A DNA stretch of 64,000 bases from Agreia sp. Leaf283 (GCF_001422485.1 NZ_LMNF01000001.1:1603498-1667497), one strand, 5' to 3'. Shown: positions 51,983 through 61,033, counted from the first letter of the stretch. A program made the numbers and translations. The notes: generated by a model not told the origin, from the letters alone.

Positions 51983-52797
51983 GAGCGCAGCTTTCGGGCG
52001 ACGGCGTCGCCGATCTGCGGGGTCAGGCCGGGAAGTTCTGCCACTCTGTTTCCGATCGTGGTTGCGCGCTGGAGTCCGTCGGCACCGCCGAAGACCGTCT
52101 GTTCGAAGAAGGTGCGGTCTGCATCGGAGCGGTCGACGGCTCCGATGGGCCAGGCCGCGTGGGCGAGGTGATTCGCCGCCTGCCTGACCGTCTTGGACGA
52201 GTCGGCCAGCCTGCGTCGCGCCTCTTCGGCGAAGAACGATTCGTGCCGGCTCTTGATGCCGCGGATGGTGTCGATCGTCGTGCTGAGCGTCGGGTGCCCG
52301 GCGAGGGCATCCAATCGGGCGTATGCCGTGCCCATGACCCATTCGTCGACGAGGCCCGTGGTCATGTGCACGCCGGTGAGCGGAACACCCTGCCCCATGG
52401 CGAGGATGGCGCGACGGATGGGTCCGCGGCGTTCGGCCGATTCCGACCGGTCGGAGCGCGGGGCGCCCTCATCGCCGACCTGGGCGCCGGTGCTGCCGTT
52501 GGCCACGAGGATCTGGTCGATGGCGTCGGCGATCCAGAACTTCTCGAAGGCCCAGGTGACGAGGAACGCGGTGACGCGCGCGTCTTTGTGGGTGGCGGTC
52601 ACGAGCAGGTTGCGCAGCTGCTCCATCGTGGCGCTCTCGAGGCGGCCGAGGTAGCGCAGCAGATGCACGGCATCGGTCGAGAGCTGCGCGCCGTCGTAGG
52701 CCTCGAGCTGGAGCTCGGGACGAAGATTTCCGCGGGCGGTGCCGGCGAATGCCCGCACGTCGAACCGCGCACTCGAAGTTGCATCTGTGGATGTCAT
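51979..52797 (-). CDS. Ferritin-like paralogue with a degenerate metal site
   Basis: The 272-residue helical protein is homologous to the 48876 gene product. LLRYLGRLESATMEQLRNLL aligns with its LRYMADVEYH region, and GVHMTTGLVDEWVMGTAYAR with its AVHMAWGAANEW region. Of the six ligands only Glu54, Glu152 and His185 remain. ExxH in helix 2 has become Lys86-x-x-Ile89, and the helix 4 Glu has become Lys182. It probably cannot hold two irons and may be a structural partner of the intact paralogue. It is first in the minus-strand arm of the cluster. Confidence 0.75.
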   Translation of the reverse strand: MTSTDATSSARFDVRAFAGTARGNLRPELQLEAYDGAQLSTDAVHLLRYLGRLESATMEQLRNLLVTATHKDARVTAFLVTWAFEKFWIADAIDQILVANGSTGAQVGDEGAPRSDRSESAERRGPIRRAILAMGQGVPLTGVHMTTGLVDEWVMGTAYARLDALAGHPTLSTTIDTIRGIKSRHESFFAEEARRRLADSSKTVRQAANHLAHAAWPIGAVDRSDADRTFFEQTVFGGADGLQRATTIGNRVAELPGLTPQIGDAVARKLRS

Positions 52798-52852
52798 GAA
52801 AGCCCTGCCGACTGGTCGAAAACCCGCGTGCGTAAACGACGCCGTGAAGAGC

Positions 52853-52862
52853 AGACTAACCT
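52853..52862. promoter_or_regulatory. Symmetrical divergent promoter (shared TA)
   Basis: AGACTAACCT contains TAACCT on the + strand (52857-52862, six bases before ATG 52869) and TAGTCT on the - strand (52858 to 52853). The two -10 boxes share the TA at 52857-52858. It serves both arms of the lipid cluster. CTAACCTAA at 52856-52864 also equals one half of the DtxR/IdeR iron box, but the other half is poor. Confidence 0.6.
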
Positions 52863-52868
52863 AACCCC

Positions 52869-53645
52869 ATGGCTGTAGCTCTCGTTACGGGAGGAACGTC
52901 TGGCATCGGTGCTGCGTTCTCCCGATCCCTCGCCGCGCAGGGATATGACCTTGTTCTCGTCGCTCGGAGCGTTCCGCGACTGGAGGAGATGGCCGAAGAG
53001 ATCCGCGCCCTCGGCCGCTCGGTCGAGATCCTCCCCGCCGATCTCGCGGATCGGGCCGACGTGGCGCGGGTCGCCGAACGGCTCGAAGACGCCTCCCGTC
53101 CGATCGACATGCTGGTGAACAACGCCGGGTTCGGCGTGCACACGTCGCTCATCGACTCCGACGTCTCGGCCCACGACAAGGCCTTCGAGGTCATGTGCCG
53201 CGCCGTGCTGGTGCTGTCGGGTGCCGCGGCACGCGGGATGCTGCCCCGCGGCTCGGGAAAGATCGTCAACGTCTCGAGCACGGCCGGTTTCGTGACCATG
53301 GGCGCGTACTCGGCGCTCAAGGCCTGGGTCACCTCGTTCACCGAGGGACTCGCCGTCGAACTGCGCGGCACGGGGATCGGCGTGACGGCGCTCTGCCCGG
53401 GCTGGGTGCACACCGAGTTTCACGAGCGCGCCGGGATCAAGGCGTCGAGCATTCCAAACTTCTTGTGGCTCGACGCCGAACAACTTGTCACGGCATGCTT
53501 GCGCGACGTCGACCGGGGCAGGGTAATCTCCATACCGACTGTTCGGTACCGAACCCTCATCTGGTTGGCTCGCCACGCACCGAGGAGTGCGATACGCGCA
53601 GTCTCCGGGTCGATCTCATCGAGTCGAAAGAAGCCGGTCACCTAG
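52869..53645 (+). CDS. SDR oxidoreductase of the lipid cluster
   Basis: The 258-residue classical SDR has the loop GGTSGIGAAFSRSLAAQGYD, then NNAGFG, Ser (NVSSTAG) and YSALK as catalytic residues, and CPGWVHTEFH. This is the DltE/Rv-type acyl-ketone reductase branch. In eukaryotic ether-lipid synthesis the acyl/alkyl-DHAP reductase is also an SDR (PexRAP), so that is the function I infer here. It is leaderless, and its stop TAG abuts the ATG of plsC. Confidence 0.85.
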   Translation: MAVALVTGGTSGIGAAFSRSLAAQGYDLVLVARSVPRLEEMAEEIRALGRSVEILPADLADRADVARVAERLEDASRPIDMLVNNAGFGVHTSLIDSDVSAHDKAFEVMCRAVLVLSGAAARGMLPRGSGKIVNVSSTAGFVTMGAYSALKAWVTSFTEGLAVELRGTGIGVTALCPGWVHTEFHERAGIKASSIPNFLWLDAEQLVTACLRDVDRGRVISIPTVRYRTLIWLARHAPRSAIRAVSGSISSSRKKPVT

Positions 53646-54395
53646 ATGGCTGCAGAAGAACCCGCCCCCTCGGGGCCCGCCAAGGTCGTTGCCGGCGTGC
53701 GCGACCGTTTCAACTCGCCCAGCGTCGCGGCCGCCCGCTTTCTGGTTCAGCGCGGGCTGCTCAAGCCCCTCATCTGGTCGCTCACCCGCGTCACCGTGAT
53801 CGGTCGCGAGAAGCTCAAGGACCTGTCGGGGGGCTTCGTCGTCGTCGCCAACCATTCCAGCCATCTGGATGCCCCGCTGATCGTCGGCTCCCTGCCCCGC
53901 CGGCTTGCGCGGTACCTGGCCACGGGTGCGGCCGCCGACTACTTCTTTGCCGTCTGGTGGCGACGCGGCCTCACGGCATTGTTCTTCAATGCGTTCCCGG
54001 TGAAGCGCATGGAGTCGAAAGCCAAGTCGATGAGCGCCCGGTCTCTGCTGTCGCGGGGCATCCCCATCCTCATCTTCCCCGAGGGAACCCGATCGAAAGA
54101 CGGCGCGGTCGGCACCTTCAAGCCCGGTGCCGCCGCGCTCGCGGCATCCTGCGACGTGCCCACCATTCCGATGGCGCTCATCGGTGCCCATGTCGCCCAC
54201 CCGCGCGGGGCCAACTGGCCACGTCGCGGACGGTACCCGGTCGGCGTCGTCTTCGGCGAACCGCTGAGGCCCGTCGCGGGCGAGACCCCCGGCCACTTCG
54301 CCGAGCGCACGAAGCAAGAGATCCTGCGCCTGCACGACCTTCATTCGGCCACTATCCTTGGCCAGTCCCCCCGATCAAGAGGAGCCCTCAAGTGA
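53646..54395 (+). CDS. PlsC-like acyltransferase
   Basis: The 249-residue glycerolipid acyltransferase has NHSSHLDAPLIVG for the HX4D catalytic motif, FPVKRMESKAKS for motif II, IFPEGTRSKDGAVGTFK for motif III and TIPMALIGAHV for motif IV. In general it acylates lysophosphatidate. In this cluster it could acylate DHAP, the step before alkyl-DHAP synthase. The ATG follows the SDR stop directly, and the TGA overlaps the GTG of the next gene. Confidence 0.9.
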   Translation: MAAEEPAPSGPAKVVAGVRDRFNSPSVAAARFLVQRGLLKPLIWSLTRVTVIGREKLKDLSGGFVVVANHSSHLDAPLIVGSLPRRLARYLATGAAADYFFAVWWRRGLTALFFNAFPVKRMESKAKSMSARSLLSRGIPILIFPEGTRSKDGAVGTFKPGAAALAASCDVPTIPMALIGAHVAHPRGANWPRRGRYPVGVVFGEPLRPVAGETPGHFAERTKQEILRLHDLHSATILGQSPRSRGALK

Positions 54396-56059
54396 GCGAT
54401 GTCAAGCACATGAAATGGTGGGGCTGGGGCGTCGACGGCGTCGCATTCCACCACGAGAACAAGCCGGGTTTCGCCCCCTTCGTCAAGAAGAACCTGGGCC
54501 TCGACCTCACCAAGACCAAGGGCGAGCCGCCGGCATTCGACGACATCGATGTCCCCTCCAGCCGTGCCCCGGAGGCCTTCGTCCTGCTCCTGACCGGCAT
54601 CGTCGGGGATGAGCACATCGAGACCGACGACATGTCGCGGGTCGTGCACACCTTCGGCAAGAGCATCCGCGACCTCATCCGCGTTCGCACGAGCGCCTTC
54701 CCTCGAGCCGTCGATGTCGTCGTGTATCCGGCCAACGAGGCCGAGGTGCGTCTGATCGTCGACGCGGTCGTCGCGGCCGACGCCGTGCTCATTCCGTTCG
54801 GCGGCGGCAGCAACATCGCCGGCAGCCTCGAGCCCCTCGCCGGCGAGGAGCGCACCGTGGTGTCGCTCGACCTCGGCCGGCTCAACCGCGTCATCGAGGT
54901 CGACGCCGACTCGAGCCTCGCGCGCATCCAGGCCGGCGCCCAGGGCCCCGACCTCGAGGCCGAGCTGAACGCCGCCGGCTGGACCCTCGGACACTTCCCC
55001 GACAGCTTCACCCACTCCACCGTCGGCGGCTGGGTGGCCACGCGCTCCTCCGGCATGCAGAGCGACAAGTTCGGAGACATCGCCGATATTGCCAAGGGTC
55101 TGCGTGTCGTGCGCCCCGGCGGCGTGCTCGTTCTGCGGCCGCTGCCCAGCACCTCGACCGGGCCCAGCGTGCGCGAGATGATCCTCGGCAGCGAGGGTCG
55201 CCTCGGTGTCATCACCGAGGTCACCGTGCAGATCCACCGCATCCCGGCCAAGCGCGAGATCCTCGCCTACCTCTACCCGACCTGGGACGCCGGACTCGCG
55301 GCCATGCGTGAGATCTCGGAGAGCGATGCCACGCCCTCGATCACCCGCGTCTCCGACGGCAACGAGACGCTGTTCTCGTTCGCCACGTCGAAGAAGAGCA
55401 AGGGCTTCTCCGGCCTCGCCACGAAGGGCCTCGGCGTCTTCCTGAAGGCCAAGGGCTGGGACACCGAGAAGATGTGCCTGTCGTTTGTCGGCAACGAGGG
55501 CGGCGAAGAGTTGGTCGCGACGAACCAGAAGATCATCGCCGGCATCGTCAAGAAGCACGGCGGAATCACCGTGGGCAAGGGCCCCGGCGTGCTCTACGAC
55601 CAGAAGAAGTTCGACACCCCGTACATCCGGGACTGGTTCCTCGACTGGGGCGGCTCCGCCGACGTGTCCGAGACCGCGGCGCCCTGGGCCAAGCTGCCCG
55701 AGCTCTACCGCAACGTGATCGCGAGCGCCAACCACGCGTTCGACGAGATCGGGGTCAAGGGCTGGATCATGGCCCACCTGTCGCACTCCTACACCTCGGG
55801 CGCCTGCCTCTACTTCACCTTCGCCTACCTCGACACGGGCGACGCGATCCCCAACTACGACGTGGTGAAGGGCGCGATTCAGCAGGCGTTCATCGACGCG
55901 GGCGGAACGCTGTCGCACCACCACGGAGTGGGCCTCGAGCACGCCCCGTGGATGGAGCAGGACATCTCGACCGAGGGCGTCAAGATCATGCGCGGACTGT
56001 TCGGCTCGGCCGACCCGGGTCGCCACTTCAACCCGGGCAAGGTTCTGCTCGACGAATGA
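54392..56059 (+). CDS. agpS: Alkyl-DHAP synthase-like FAD enzyme
   Basis: The 555 residues follow alkyldihydroxyacetonephosphate synthase end to end. MKWWGWG opens it as in human AGPS. FAD-binding IPFGGGSNIAGSLEP, GHFPDSFTHSTVGGWVATRS and LGSEGRLGVITE follow, then SYTSGACLYFTFAY with the catalytic-region Tyr, and finally TLSHHHGVGLEHAPW. AGPS replaces the acyl chain of acyl-DHAP with a fatty alcohol, making the ether bond. AAGAGGAG at 54377-54384 supports GTG 54392. Actinobacterial homologues are annotated as AgpS, but their role is little studied. Confidence 0.88.
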   Translation: MSDVKHMKWWGWGVDGVAFHHENKPGFAPFVKKNLGLDLTKTKGEPPAFDDIDVPSSRAPEAFVLLLTGIVGDEHIETDDMSRVVHTFGKSIRDLIRVRTSAFPRAVDVVVYPANEAEVRLIVDAVVAADAVLIPFGGGSNIAGSLEPLAGEERTVVSLDLGRLNRVIEVDADSSLARIQAGAQGPDLEAELNAAGWTLGHFPDSFTHSTVGGWVATRSSGMQSDKFGDIADIAKGLRVVRPGGVLVLRPLPSTSTGPSVREMILGSEGRLGVITEVTVQIHRIPAKREILAYLYPTWDAGLAAMREISESDATPSITRVSDGNETLFSFATSKKSKGFSGLATKGLGVFLKAKGWDTEKMCLSFVGNEGGEELVATNQKIIAGIVKKHGGITVGKGPGVLYDQKKFDTPYIRDWFLDWGGSADVSETAAPWAKLPELYRNVIASANHAFDEIGVKGWIMAHLSHSYTSGACLYFTFAYLDTGDAIPNYDVVKGAIQQAFIDAGGTLSHHHGVGLEHAPWMEQDISTEGVKIMRGLFGSADPGRHFNPGKVLLDE

Positions 56060-56940
56060 GCCGCGCCCGTCTCGGCGGGCCCGTCGGCGCGGCGGGCCTC
56101 GTCGTCGCCGGGCTGGCGTGCCAGGAGGTCGGGGCGGCCTTCGCCGTGCTGCTCTTCCCGAGCGTCGGTGCGCTCGGCATGGTGGCGCTGCGCCTCACCT
56201 TCTCTGCCCTGATCCTGCTCGCCATCGCGCGCCCCTCTGTTCGCGGCCGCAGCCGCGGCGACTGGATGACGGTGGTGCTGTTCGGCGTGGCCCTCGCGGT
56301 GATGAACGGGTTGTTCTACGAGGCGCTCGCGCGCATCCCGCTGGGCGCCGCGGTGACCATCGAGGTGCTCGGGCCGCTGATCCTGTCGGTGGCGACGAGC
56401 AGGCGCGCCTCCAGCTGGCTCTGGGCCGTGCTGGCGTTCATCGGCGTCTTCCTGCTGGGTCAGGGCAGCTTCGGGGAGCTCGATCCCGTGGGCGTGCTGT
56501 TCGCCGCCGGCGCCGGAGCGAGCTGGGCCGGGTACATCCTGCTGTCGTCGCGCACGGGGAGCCGCTTCGCCCGACTCGACGGGCTCGCGCTCGCCATGGC
56601 GATCGGCGCCGTTCTCACGCTGCCGCTGGGGCTCGCCGCAGCCGGCCCCGCGATCGTGCGCCCCGACATCCTGCTTCTGGGAGCGGCCGTCGCCGTGCTC
56701 TCGTCGACGATCCCGTACGCCCTCGAACTGTTCGCGCTGCGTCGCATCCCCTCGTCGACCTTCGCCATTCTCATGAGCCTCGCGCCCGCGATCGCCGCCC
56801 TGGCCGGAGTCGTTCTGCTGGCGCAGCACATCTCGATCGTGGGCGTGATCGCGATCGCCCTCGTCGTGACGGCGAGCATCGGGGCGGTGCGCAGCGCGCG
56901 ACCGGGAACTACTCCCGTCGCTCGTGCCGACGTGGTCTGA
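56056..56940 (+). CDS. EamA-family transporter (RhtA/YdcZ-like)
   Basis: The 294-residue protein has about ten membrane helices in two EamA repeats. The first includes GMVALRLTFSALILLAIAR and the second LLGAAVAVLSSTIPYALELF with the conserved ALRRIPSSTFAILMSLAPA. RhtA-like members export amino acids such as threonine and homoserine. The ATG overlaps the agpS-like stop (ATGA), so it is co-translated with the lipid genes, though a functional link is unproven. Its 3' end overlaps the convergent DUF4166 gene by 32 bases. Confidence 0.88.
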   Translation: MSRARLGGPVGAAGLVVAGLACQEVGAAFAVLLFPSVGALGMVALRLTFSALILLAIARPSVRGRSRGDWMTVVLFGVALAVMNGLFYEALARIPLGAAVTIEVLGPLILSVATSRRASSWLWAVLAFIGVFLLGQGSFGELDPVGVLFAAGAGASWAGYILLSSRTGSRFARLDGLALAMAIGAVLTLPLGLAAAGPAIVRPDILLLGAAVAVLSSTIPYALELFALRRIPSSTFAILMSLAPAIAALAGVVLLAQHISIVGVIAIALVVTASIGAVRSARPGTTPVARADVV

Positions 56941-57583
56941 GCCGCTCGGGCGCGTCGCTCGCCTCGGGGAACGCGCAGGTGAACGAGCCCTCGTAGCCGA
57001 ACAGGAAGCCGAACCGGTCGTTGGCGACCTCGAGTCGAATGCGGTAGACGCCGGCCGACTCGTCGTAGCTCTCACGAAGCTCGGCCCGGCCGCTGAAGAG
57101 CATGGGGAAGCGGAACGCGATCGGTCCTTCGTAGAAGCGCTGGGCGCCCGAGCGCAGCAGCAGCGAGCCGTCGTCGCCGACGGAGAGCTCGAGGTCGACG
57201 GCGAGGTGCTGGTGGGTGCCGAGGTAGTCGATGACCCGCGCCGCTCGCTCGCTGTAGATCATGGTCGCGTCGAAGCGATGGGGGCGCGGCCCCGCGCCGT
57301 AGGTGCGCACGAACGTGATCGTCTCGCGTCCCAGCGGATCGACGTAGGGGTAGTTCTCGACCGTGAAGGGCACGTCCGAACCCTGGATGGGCACGAGGAT
57401 GTTCCGGATCCGCCCCACCCACAGGAACGGGATGGTCCACCACGGTCCCCGACGGATGCGCGTCATCACGCCGGTGCCCACGCAGGCGTACCCGGCGTCG
57501 ATCCCCACCCCGAACCTGCGGCGCATCATGGGGTGGAGTCGTGCGAAGTCGTCTCCCAGCGCGGTCTCGAAGATGCCGGTCAC
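56909..57583 (-). CDS. DUF4166 protein
   Basis: The 224 residues contain FARLHPMMRRRFGVG at the start, then IPFTVENYPYVDPLGRETIT-like DUF4166 segments, and MLFSGRAELRESYDE and FGFLFGYEGSFTCAF at the end. The family is thought to be a lipocalin/START-like ligand-binding fold; its function is unknown. I chose GTG 57583, which overlaps the stop of the SRPBCC gene (GTGA). Co-translation with a second ligand-binding-fold gene suggests a shared hydrophobic ligand. Confidence 0.85.
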   Translation of the reverse strand: MTGIFETALGDDFARLHPMMRRRFGVGIDAGYACVGTGVMTRIRRGPWWTIPFLWVGRIRNILVPIQGSDVPFTVENYPYVDPLGRETITFVRTYGAGPRPHRFDATMIYSERAARVIDYLGTHQHLAVDLELSVGDDGSLLLRSGAQRFYEGPIAFRFPMLFSGRAELRESYDESAGVYRIRLEVANDRFGFLFGYEGSFTCAFPEASDAPERLRPRRHERRE

Positions 57584-58236
57584 GACTCTGTCAGCCCCGC
57601 CAGCGAGTCGGGCGCATTCGCCATCGGGTCGTGCGAACGGGCGGAGCGGGGCGGCCGCGCCTGGCACCGGCGTGCGCGAGGCCGGCCTGGCCGCCAGACG
57701 GCGAGAACGGATGCGAGCGGCCAGGACTCGGGCGGGGTTCCGGTCTCGGCCCAGATGCGCAGGCGGTCGAAGCTCCACGCCGTCATCCACCAGACCAGGC
57801 GCCGGGTCACGAGCCGATCGAGAAGCTGGCCGACCCGGCCGAAGAACGGCTCGTAGTCGTACCCAGTGATGAACAGTGTCGAGCCGTCGGCGTTCGGAAT
57901 GTAGCGCCAGTATCCTCGGCCAGACGCGAGCGGCGACAGGGGGTCGGTCGTCGAGAACACGAGGGCGGACGTGCGTGACCCGTTCTGGCCGTCGCGCTCG
58001 CCGAGCGAAACACCCGTGCCGTGGATCGTGTGGAACGGAATACGCCGTTCGTAGCGGAAGCGGGTCGGTCGGTCGGCCGCGCCGACGGCGCCGGGCGGTG
58101 TCGGCTCGGGAGCGATCCGGCTGAACCGCAGATCCCAGCGCGAGTGCAGCTGCGGGGTCTGCGTGAGGCGCCAGACCTCGTCGAGCGGGGCCTCGATGCG
58201 GGTCTCGACGTAGAGTGCGCGCCGTGATCCTGTCAT
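57580..58236 (-). CDS. SRPBCC (START-like) protein
   Basis: The 218 residues begin with [20 protein letters not shown] and [12 protein letters not shown], the usual SRPBCC opening. A beta-rich middle ([20 protein letters not shown]) and the long C-terminal helix [20 protein letters not shown] follow. An Arg-rich, disordered tail after about residue 185 is unusual. ATG 58236 is the natural start. The protein likely binds a lipid-like molecule. It is first of a two-gene operon with DUF4166. Confidence 0.82.
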   Translation of the reverse strand: MTGSRRALYVETRIEAPLDEVWRLTQTPQLHSRWDLRFSRIAPEPTPPGAVGAADRPTRFRYERRIPFHTIHGTGVSLGERDGQNGSRTSALVFSTTDPLSPLASGRGYWRYIPNADGSTLFITGYDYEPFFGRVGQLLDRLVTRRLVWWMTAWSFDRLRIWAETGTPPESWPLASVLAVWRPGRPRARRCQARPPRSARSHDPMANAPDSLAGLTES

Positions 58237-58365
58237 GCAGCCACTCGTCTTTCGTCTCGGTGGAATGCCAGCGTATCGTGGCCGGTGGAATGCCCCGGGC
58301 GGGTCGGCAGTTGGCCCCAGTACGCGCTTTCCCGCCGCCACGACGACCGACCGAAAGGCCTCGCT

Positions 58366-58809
58366 ATGCCATTGACCGGAGAATACGAACCGAGCACGTC
58401 CGACTGGGCGCGCGAGCAGGTCGAGGAGTACGAGGCCTCCGGCGGAACGCGCGGCACGACGCTTCGCGGCATGCCGGTGATCGTGCTCACCTCGGTCGGC
58501 GCGAAGTCGGGCAAGCTGCGCAAGACCCCGCTGATGCGCGTCGAGCACGCGGGCGAGTACGCCGTCGTCGCGTCTCTCGGTGGCGCACCCAAGCACCCGG
58601 TCTGGTACTTCAACCTGCTCGCCGAGCCGCACGTCGAGCTGCAGGACGGCCCGGAGAAGAACGACTACACGGCCCGTGAGGTGACCGGCGATGAGAAGGC
58701 TCTCTGGTGGGAGCGGGCCGTGGCCGCGTACCCCGACTACGCCGACTACCAGGTCAAGACCGAGCGCGAGATCCCCCTGTTCGTTCTGACGCCTCGCCAG
58801 CCGGAGTAG
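58366..58809 (+). CDS. Ddn-like deazaflavin (F420)-dependent nitroreductase family protein
   Basis: The 147-residue split beta-barrel has [20 protein letters not shown] (the Ddn signature GAKSGKxRxxPLM), [20 protein letters not shown] and VELQDGP. Ddn relatives reduce quinones or nitro compounds with F420H2. ATG 58366 has AAAGG upstream. It is divergent from the SRPBCC gene. Its last 56 bases overlap the 3' end of the convergent MFS gene. Confidence 0.92.
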   Translation: MPLTGEYEPSTSDWAREQVEEYEASGGTRGTTLRGMPVIVLTSVGAKSGKLRKTPLMRVEHAGEYAVVASLGGAPKHPVWYFNLLAEPHVELQDGPEKNDYTAREVTGDEKALWWERAVAAYPDYADYQVKTEREIPLFVLTPRQPE

Positions 58810-60025
58810 GCTCCCGTCCTCCGGTAAGGCCGACGACGGCGCCGGCGACACCCGTCACGATCGCGCCGACGGCGGTCACCGTGAGGCCGGAGAACGCCGT
58901 ACCGGTGTCGATCAGGGCGCCCGCCACCGCCGAGCCCACCGTCACTCCCACCGCGAGGCCGACCGACGGCCACGACAGCGCCTCGGTGAGCCGTCTACGG
59001 TCGACGCGCACCTCGATCAGCGAGATGCCGGAGATGAGGACGGGGGTCGTCACGAGACCCGCGAGGAGCACGGCCGCCGTGAGCGTGCCCAGGTCGCGGA
59101 TGAGCACGATCCACGGGATCACGAGCGCGTAGGCGATTCCGGTGACCAACACGCGGCGGCCGGCGGGCCACGACGCGCTAAGCGGGCCGAACGCGATACC
59201 GGCCACGACGCTGCCCAACGCCAGGACGGCGAGGATCAGGCCCGCGCTCGCCGGCTGCCCGGCGAAGGCCGAGACGCTGACAGCCGAGAGGTCGACGGAG
59301 CCGAAGACAAGGCCGACCCCGAAGTACATCGGCAGGATTCCGATGACGACTCCGGGCAACCGCGCTCGGCGCCGTGCCGCGGACGTGCGCTCTGCGCCGG
59401 CATCCGGAATCACGGCGGCGGGCCGGGGCGCCGTCGAGCGCAGAAGCAGCAGCGCGACACCGCCCAGGATGCCCACGGCGATACCCGTGGCGAAGCCGTA
59501 GACGGGGCCGAGCGTCGTGGCGAGCACGGTGACCACGGGCGGCCCGATCACGAAGACCAGCTCGTCGTTGACGGACTCGAGGGCGAGCGCGGTGTGCCTC
59601 TGCGAGGGCTTCGTGAGGATTCCCGACCAGCGCGCCCGAGCCAGCGACCCCATGTCTATCGAGGTGAGGCCCACGAGGAAGGCCGCCACGAACCAGCTCC
59701 ACTCCGGCGCGTCCACGATCACGACCGTGCCGAGGGCGACCGCCGACAGCGTCGACGCGACGAGCCCGATCGGCAGCACGGCCAACTGGCCCCGGGCGTC
59801 GACGGCCCGTGACCAGAGCGGGCCGCCCACGGCGATGCCGACGATGATCGCACCCGAGACCAGGCCGGCCAGCGCGTAGCTCTGCGTCGCGCCGGCCACG
59901 AGGAGCACGGTCGCGATGCCGGCGGTCGAACGGGAGACGCGCCCGAACCATCCGGCCACGCTGAAGGCCACGGTTCCCGGGTTGGAGAGGATGTCGGCGT
60001 AGGAGCCCAGCAGCCGGATTGCCAT
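58754..60025 (-). CDS. MFS transporter
   Basis: The 423-residue protein has twelve hydrophobic helices in two halves, with a central Arg-rich loop ([14 protein letters not shown]). The helix 2-3 loop ([14 protein letters not shown]) resembles the MFS motif A in degenerate form. Helix-breaking Gly/Pro in [17 protein letters not shown] are typical of drug:H+ antiporters. The substrate is unknown. The C-terminal 18 codons overlap the Ddn-like gene on the other strand. Confidence 0.9.
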   Translation of the reverse strand: MAIRLLGSYADILSNPGTVAFSVAGWFGRVSRSTAGIATVLLVAGATQSYALAGLVSGAIIVGIAVGGPLWSRAVDARGQLAVLPIGLVASTLSAVALGTVVIVDAPEWSWFVAAFLVGLTSIDMGSLARARWSGILTKPSQRHTALALESVNDELVFVIGPPVVTVLATTLGPVYGFATGIAVGILGGVALLLLRSTAPRPAAVIPDAGAERTSAARRRARLPGVVIGILPMYFGVGLVFGSVDLSAVSVSAFAGQPASAGLILAVLALGSVVAGIAFGPLSASWPAGRRVLVTGIAYALVIPWIVLIRDLGTLTAAVLLAGLVTTPVLISGISLIEVRVDRRRLTEALSWPSVGLAVGVTVGSAVAGALIDTGTAFSGLTVTAVGAIVTGVAGAVVGLTGGREPTPAGEASERTGGSRARS

Positions 60026-60166
60026 CGACCATGCCTTACGGTCACAGCACGAAGGCGGGGATGCCCGCCGGCGACTCGAGGGTGACGTCGCGAATGAGCC
60101 TAGTCGAGAGCAGGGCCTCCCTATGCTGGAGGCGACGCCACTCCGGGCGCGCCGAAAGGAGCTTCA

Positions 60167-60781
60167 GTGACGAATCCGTACGACTACGCCGGCCAGACCC
60201 AGCCCGCGGGATGGTACCCGGATCCATCGGGAGGCCAGGGCACACGCTGGTGGGACGGTCAGCAATGGACGCAGCACGTCTCGGACCCGGCCCTGCAGGT
60301 GTACGCGAGCAACGAGCCCCGACGGGTCGACCCCTCCACGCCGATCTACACGCCCTGGATCTGGCTGATCGTGCTGCTGCCGCTGTTGTCGCTCGTGACG
60401 CTGCTGTTCTGGGACATGGACTCCTACCTGAGGGCGTCGATGTCGACCGACGATCCGTTCGCGCAGTACTCCGACCCGGGCTACCTCGTGGAGCAGGGAA
60501 CGGGCTGGCTGATCTACGGAGTGAGCGTGCTGTTCGCGTTCCTCGATCGCCGGGTGCTGCTGCAGCGGGGCTTCGACCGCCCCTTCCACTGGGCGTGGAC
60601 CTTCCTCGGCGGAATCGTCTACATCATCGGACGATCCGTTATCGTGCGTCGCCGCTCCGGCAGGGGCCTCCTGCCGATCTGGGTCTACATCGCCGTCTTC
60701 GTGGTCTCGATGATCGTCGTGATCGCCAAGGTCGTCGGCGCGGTGTCGACGGCGATGGCCGTCATGCCGGGGTTCAGTTGA
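60167..60781 (+). CDS. DUF2510 membrane protein
   Basis: The 204-residue protein has an N-terminal DUF2510 motif (PAGWYPDPSGGQGTRWWDGQQW, tryptophan-rich). Four to five membrane helices follow from residue 65 on, ending VFVVSMIVVIAKVVGAVSTA. DUF2510 is a small actinobacterial module of unknown function on membrane proteins. GTG 60167 has AAGGAG at 60156-60161, and TATGCT at 60122-60127 is a likely -10 box. Confidence 0.88.
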   Translation: MTNPYDYAGQTQPAGWYPDPSGGQGTRWWDGQQWTQHVSDPALQVYASNEPRRVDPSTPIYTPWIWLIVLLPLLSLVTLLFWDMDSYLRASMSTDDPFAQYSDPGYLVEQGTGWLIYGVSVLFAFLDRRVLLQRGFDRPFHWAWTFLGGIVYIIGRSVIVRRRSGRGLLPIWVYIAVFVVSMIVVIAKVVGAVSTAMAVMPGFS

Positions 60782-60885
60782 GCGGCTTGCTGCCAAGTCG
60801 CCGCTGAAGGTCCTGCGTCGGTGCCAACGGGGCCTAGGGTCACAGGTACGGAGTCAGCCGGGCTCTCGGAACGAGGGAGTACACC

Positions 60886-61023
60886 ATGGGCGAGAAGTCC
60901 GCACGAAAAGCCGTAGCCAAGCCGGCCGCACGCAGTCTCAAGGAGAAGCGCGCCGACAAGAAGACGAAGAGCGGCTCTGTGAACCACTCGACCGACGCGG
61001 TGACGAACGTCAAGAAGAAGTAG
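60886..61023 (+). CDS. Small lysine-rich protein (45 aa)
   Basis: This 45-residue, very basic protein (MGEKSARKAVAKPAARSLKE, then KRADKKTKSG) ends NVKKK. GAGGGAG at 60873-60879 is a good ribosome site and a terminator follows the stop directly, so it is probably a real single gene. Similar short Lys-rich proteins are common in Microbacteriaceae. The function is unknown; nucleic-acid binding is a guess. Confidence 0.7.
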   Translation: MGEKSARKAVAKPAARSLKEKRADKKTKSGSVNHSTDAVTNVKKK

Positions 61024-61033
61024 CCAGGTCTGA

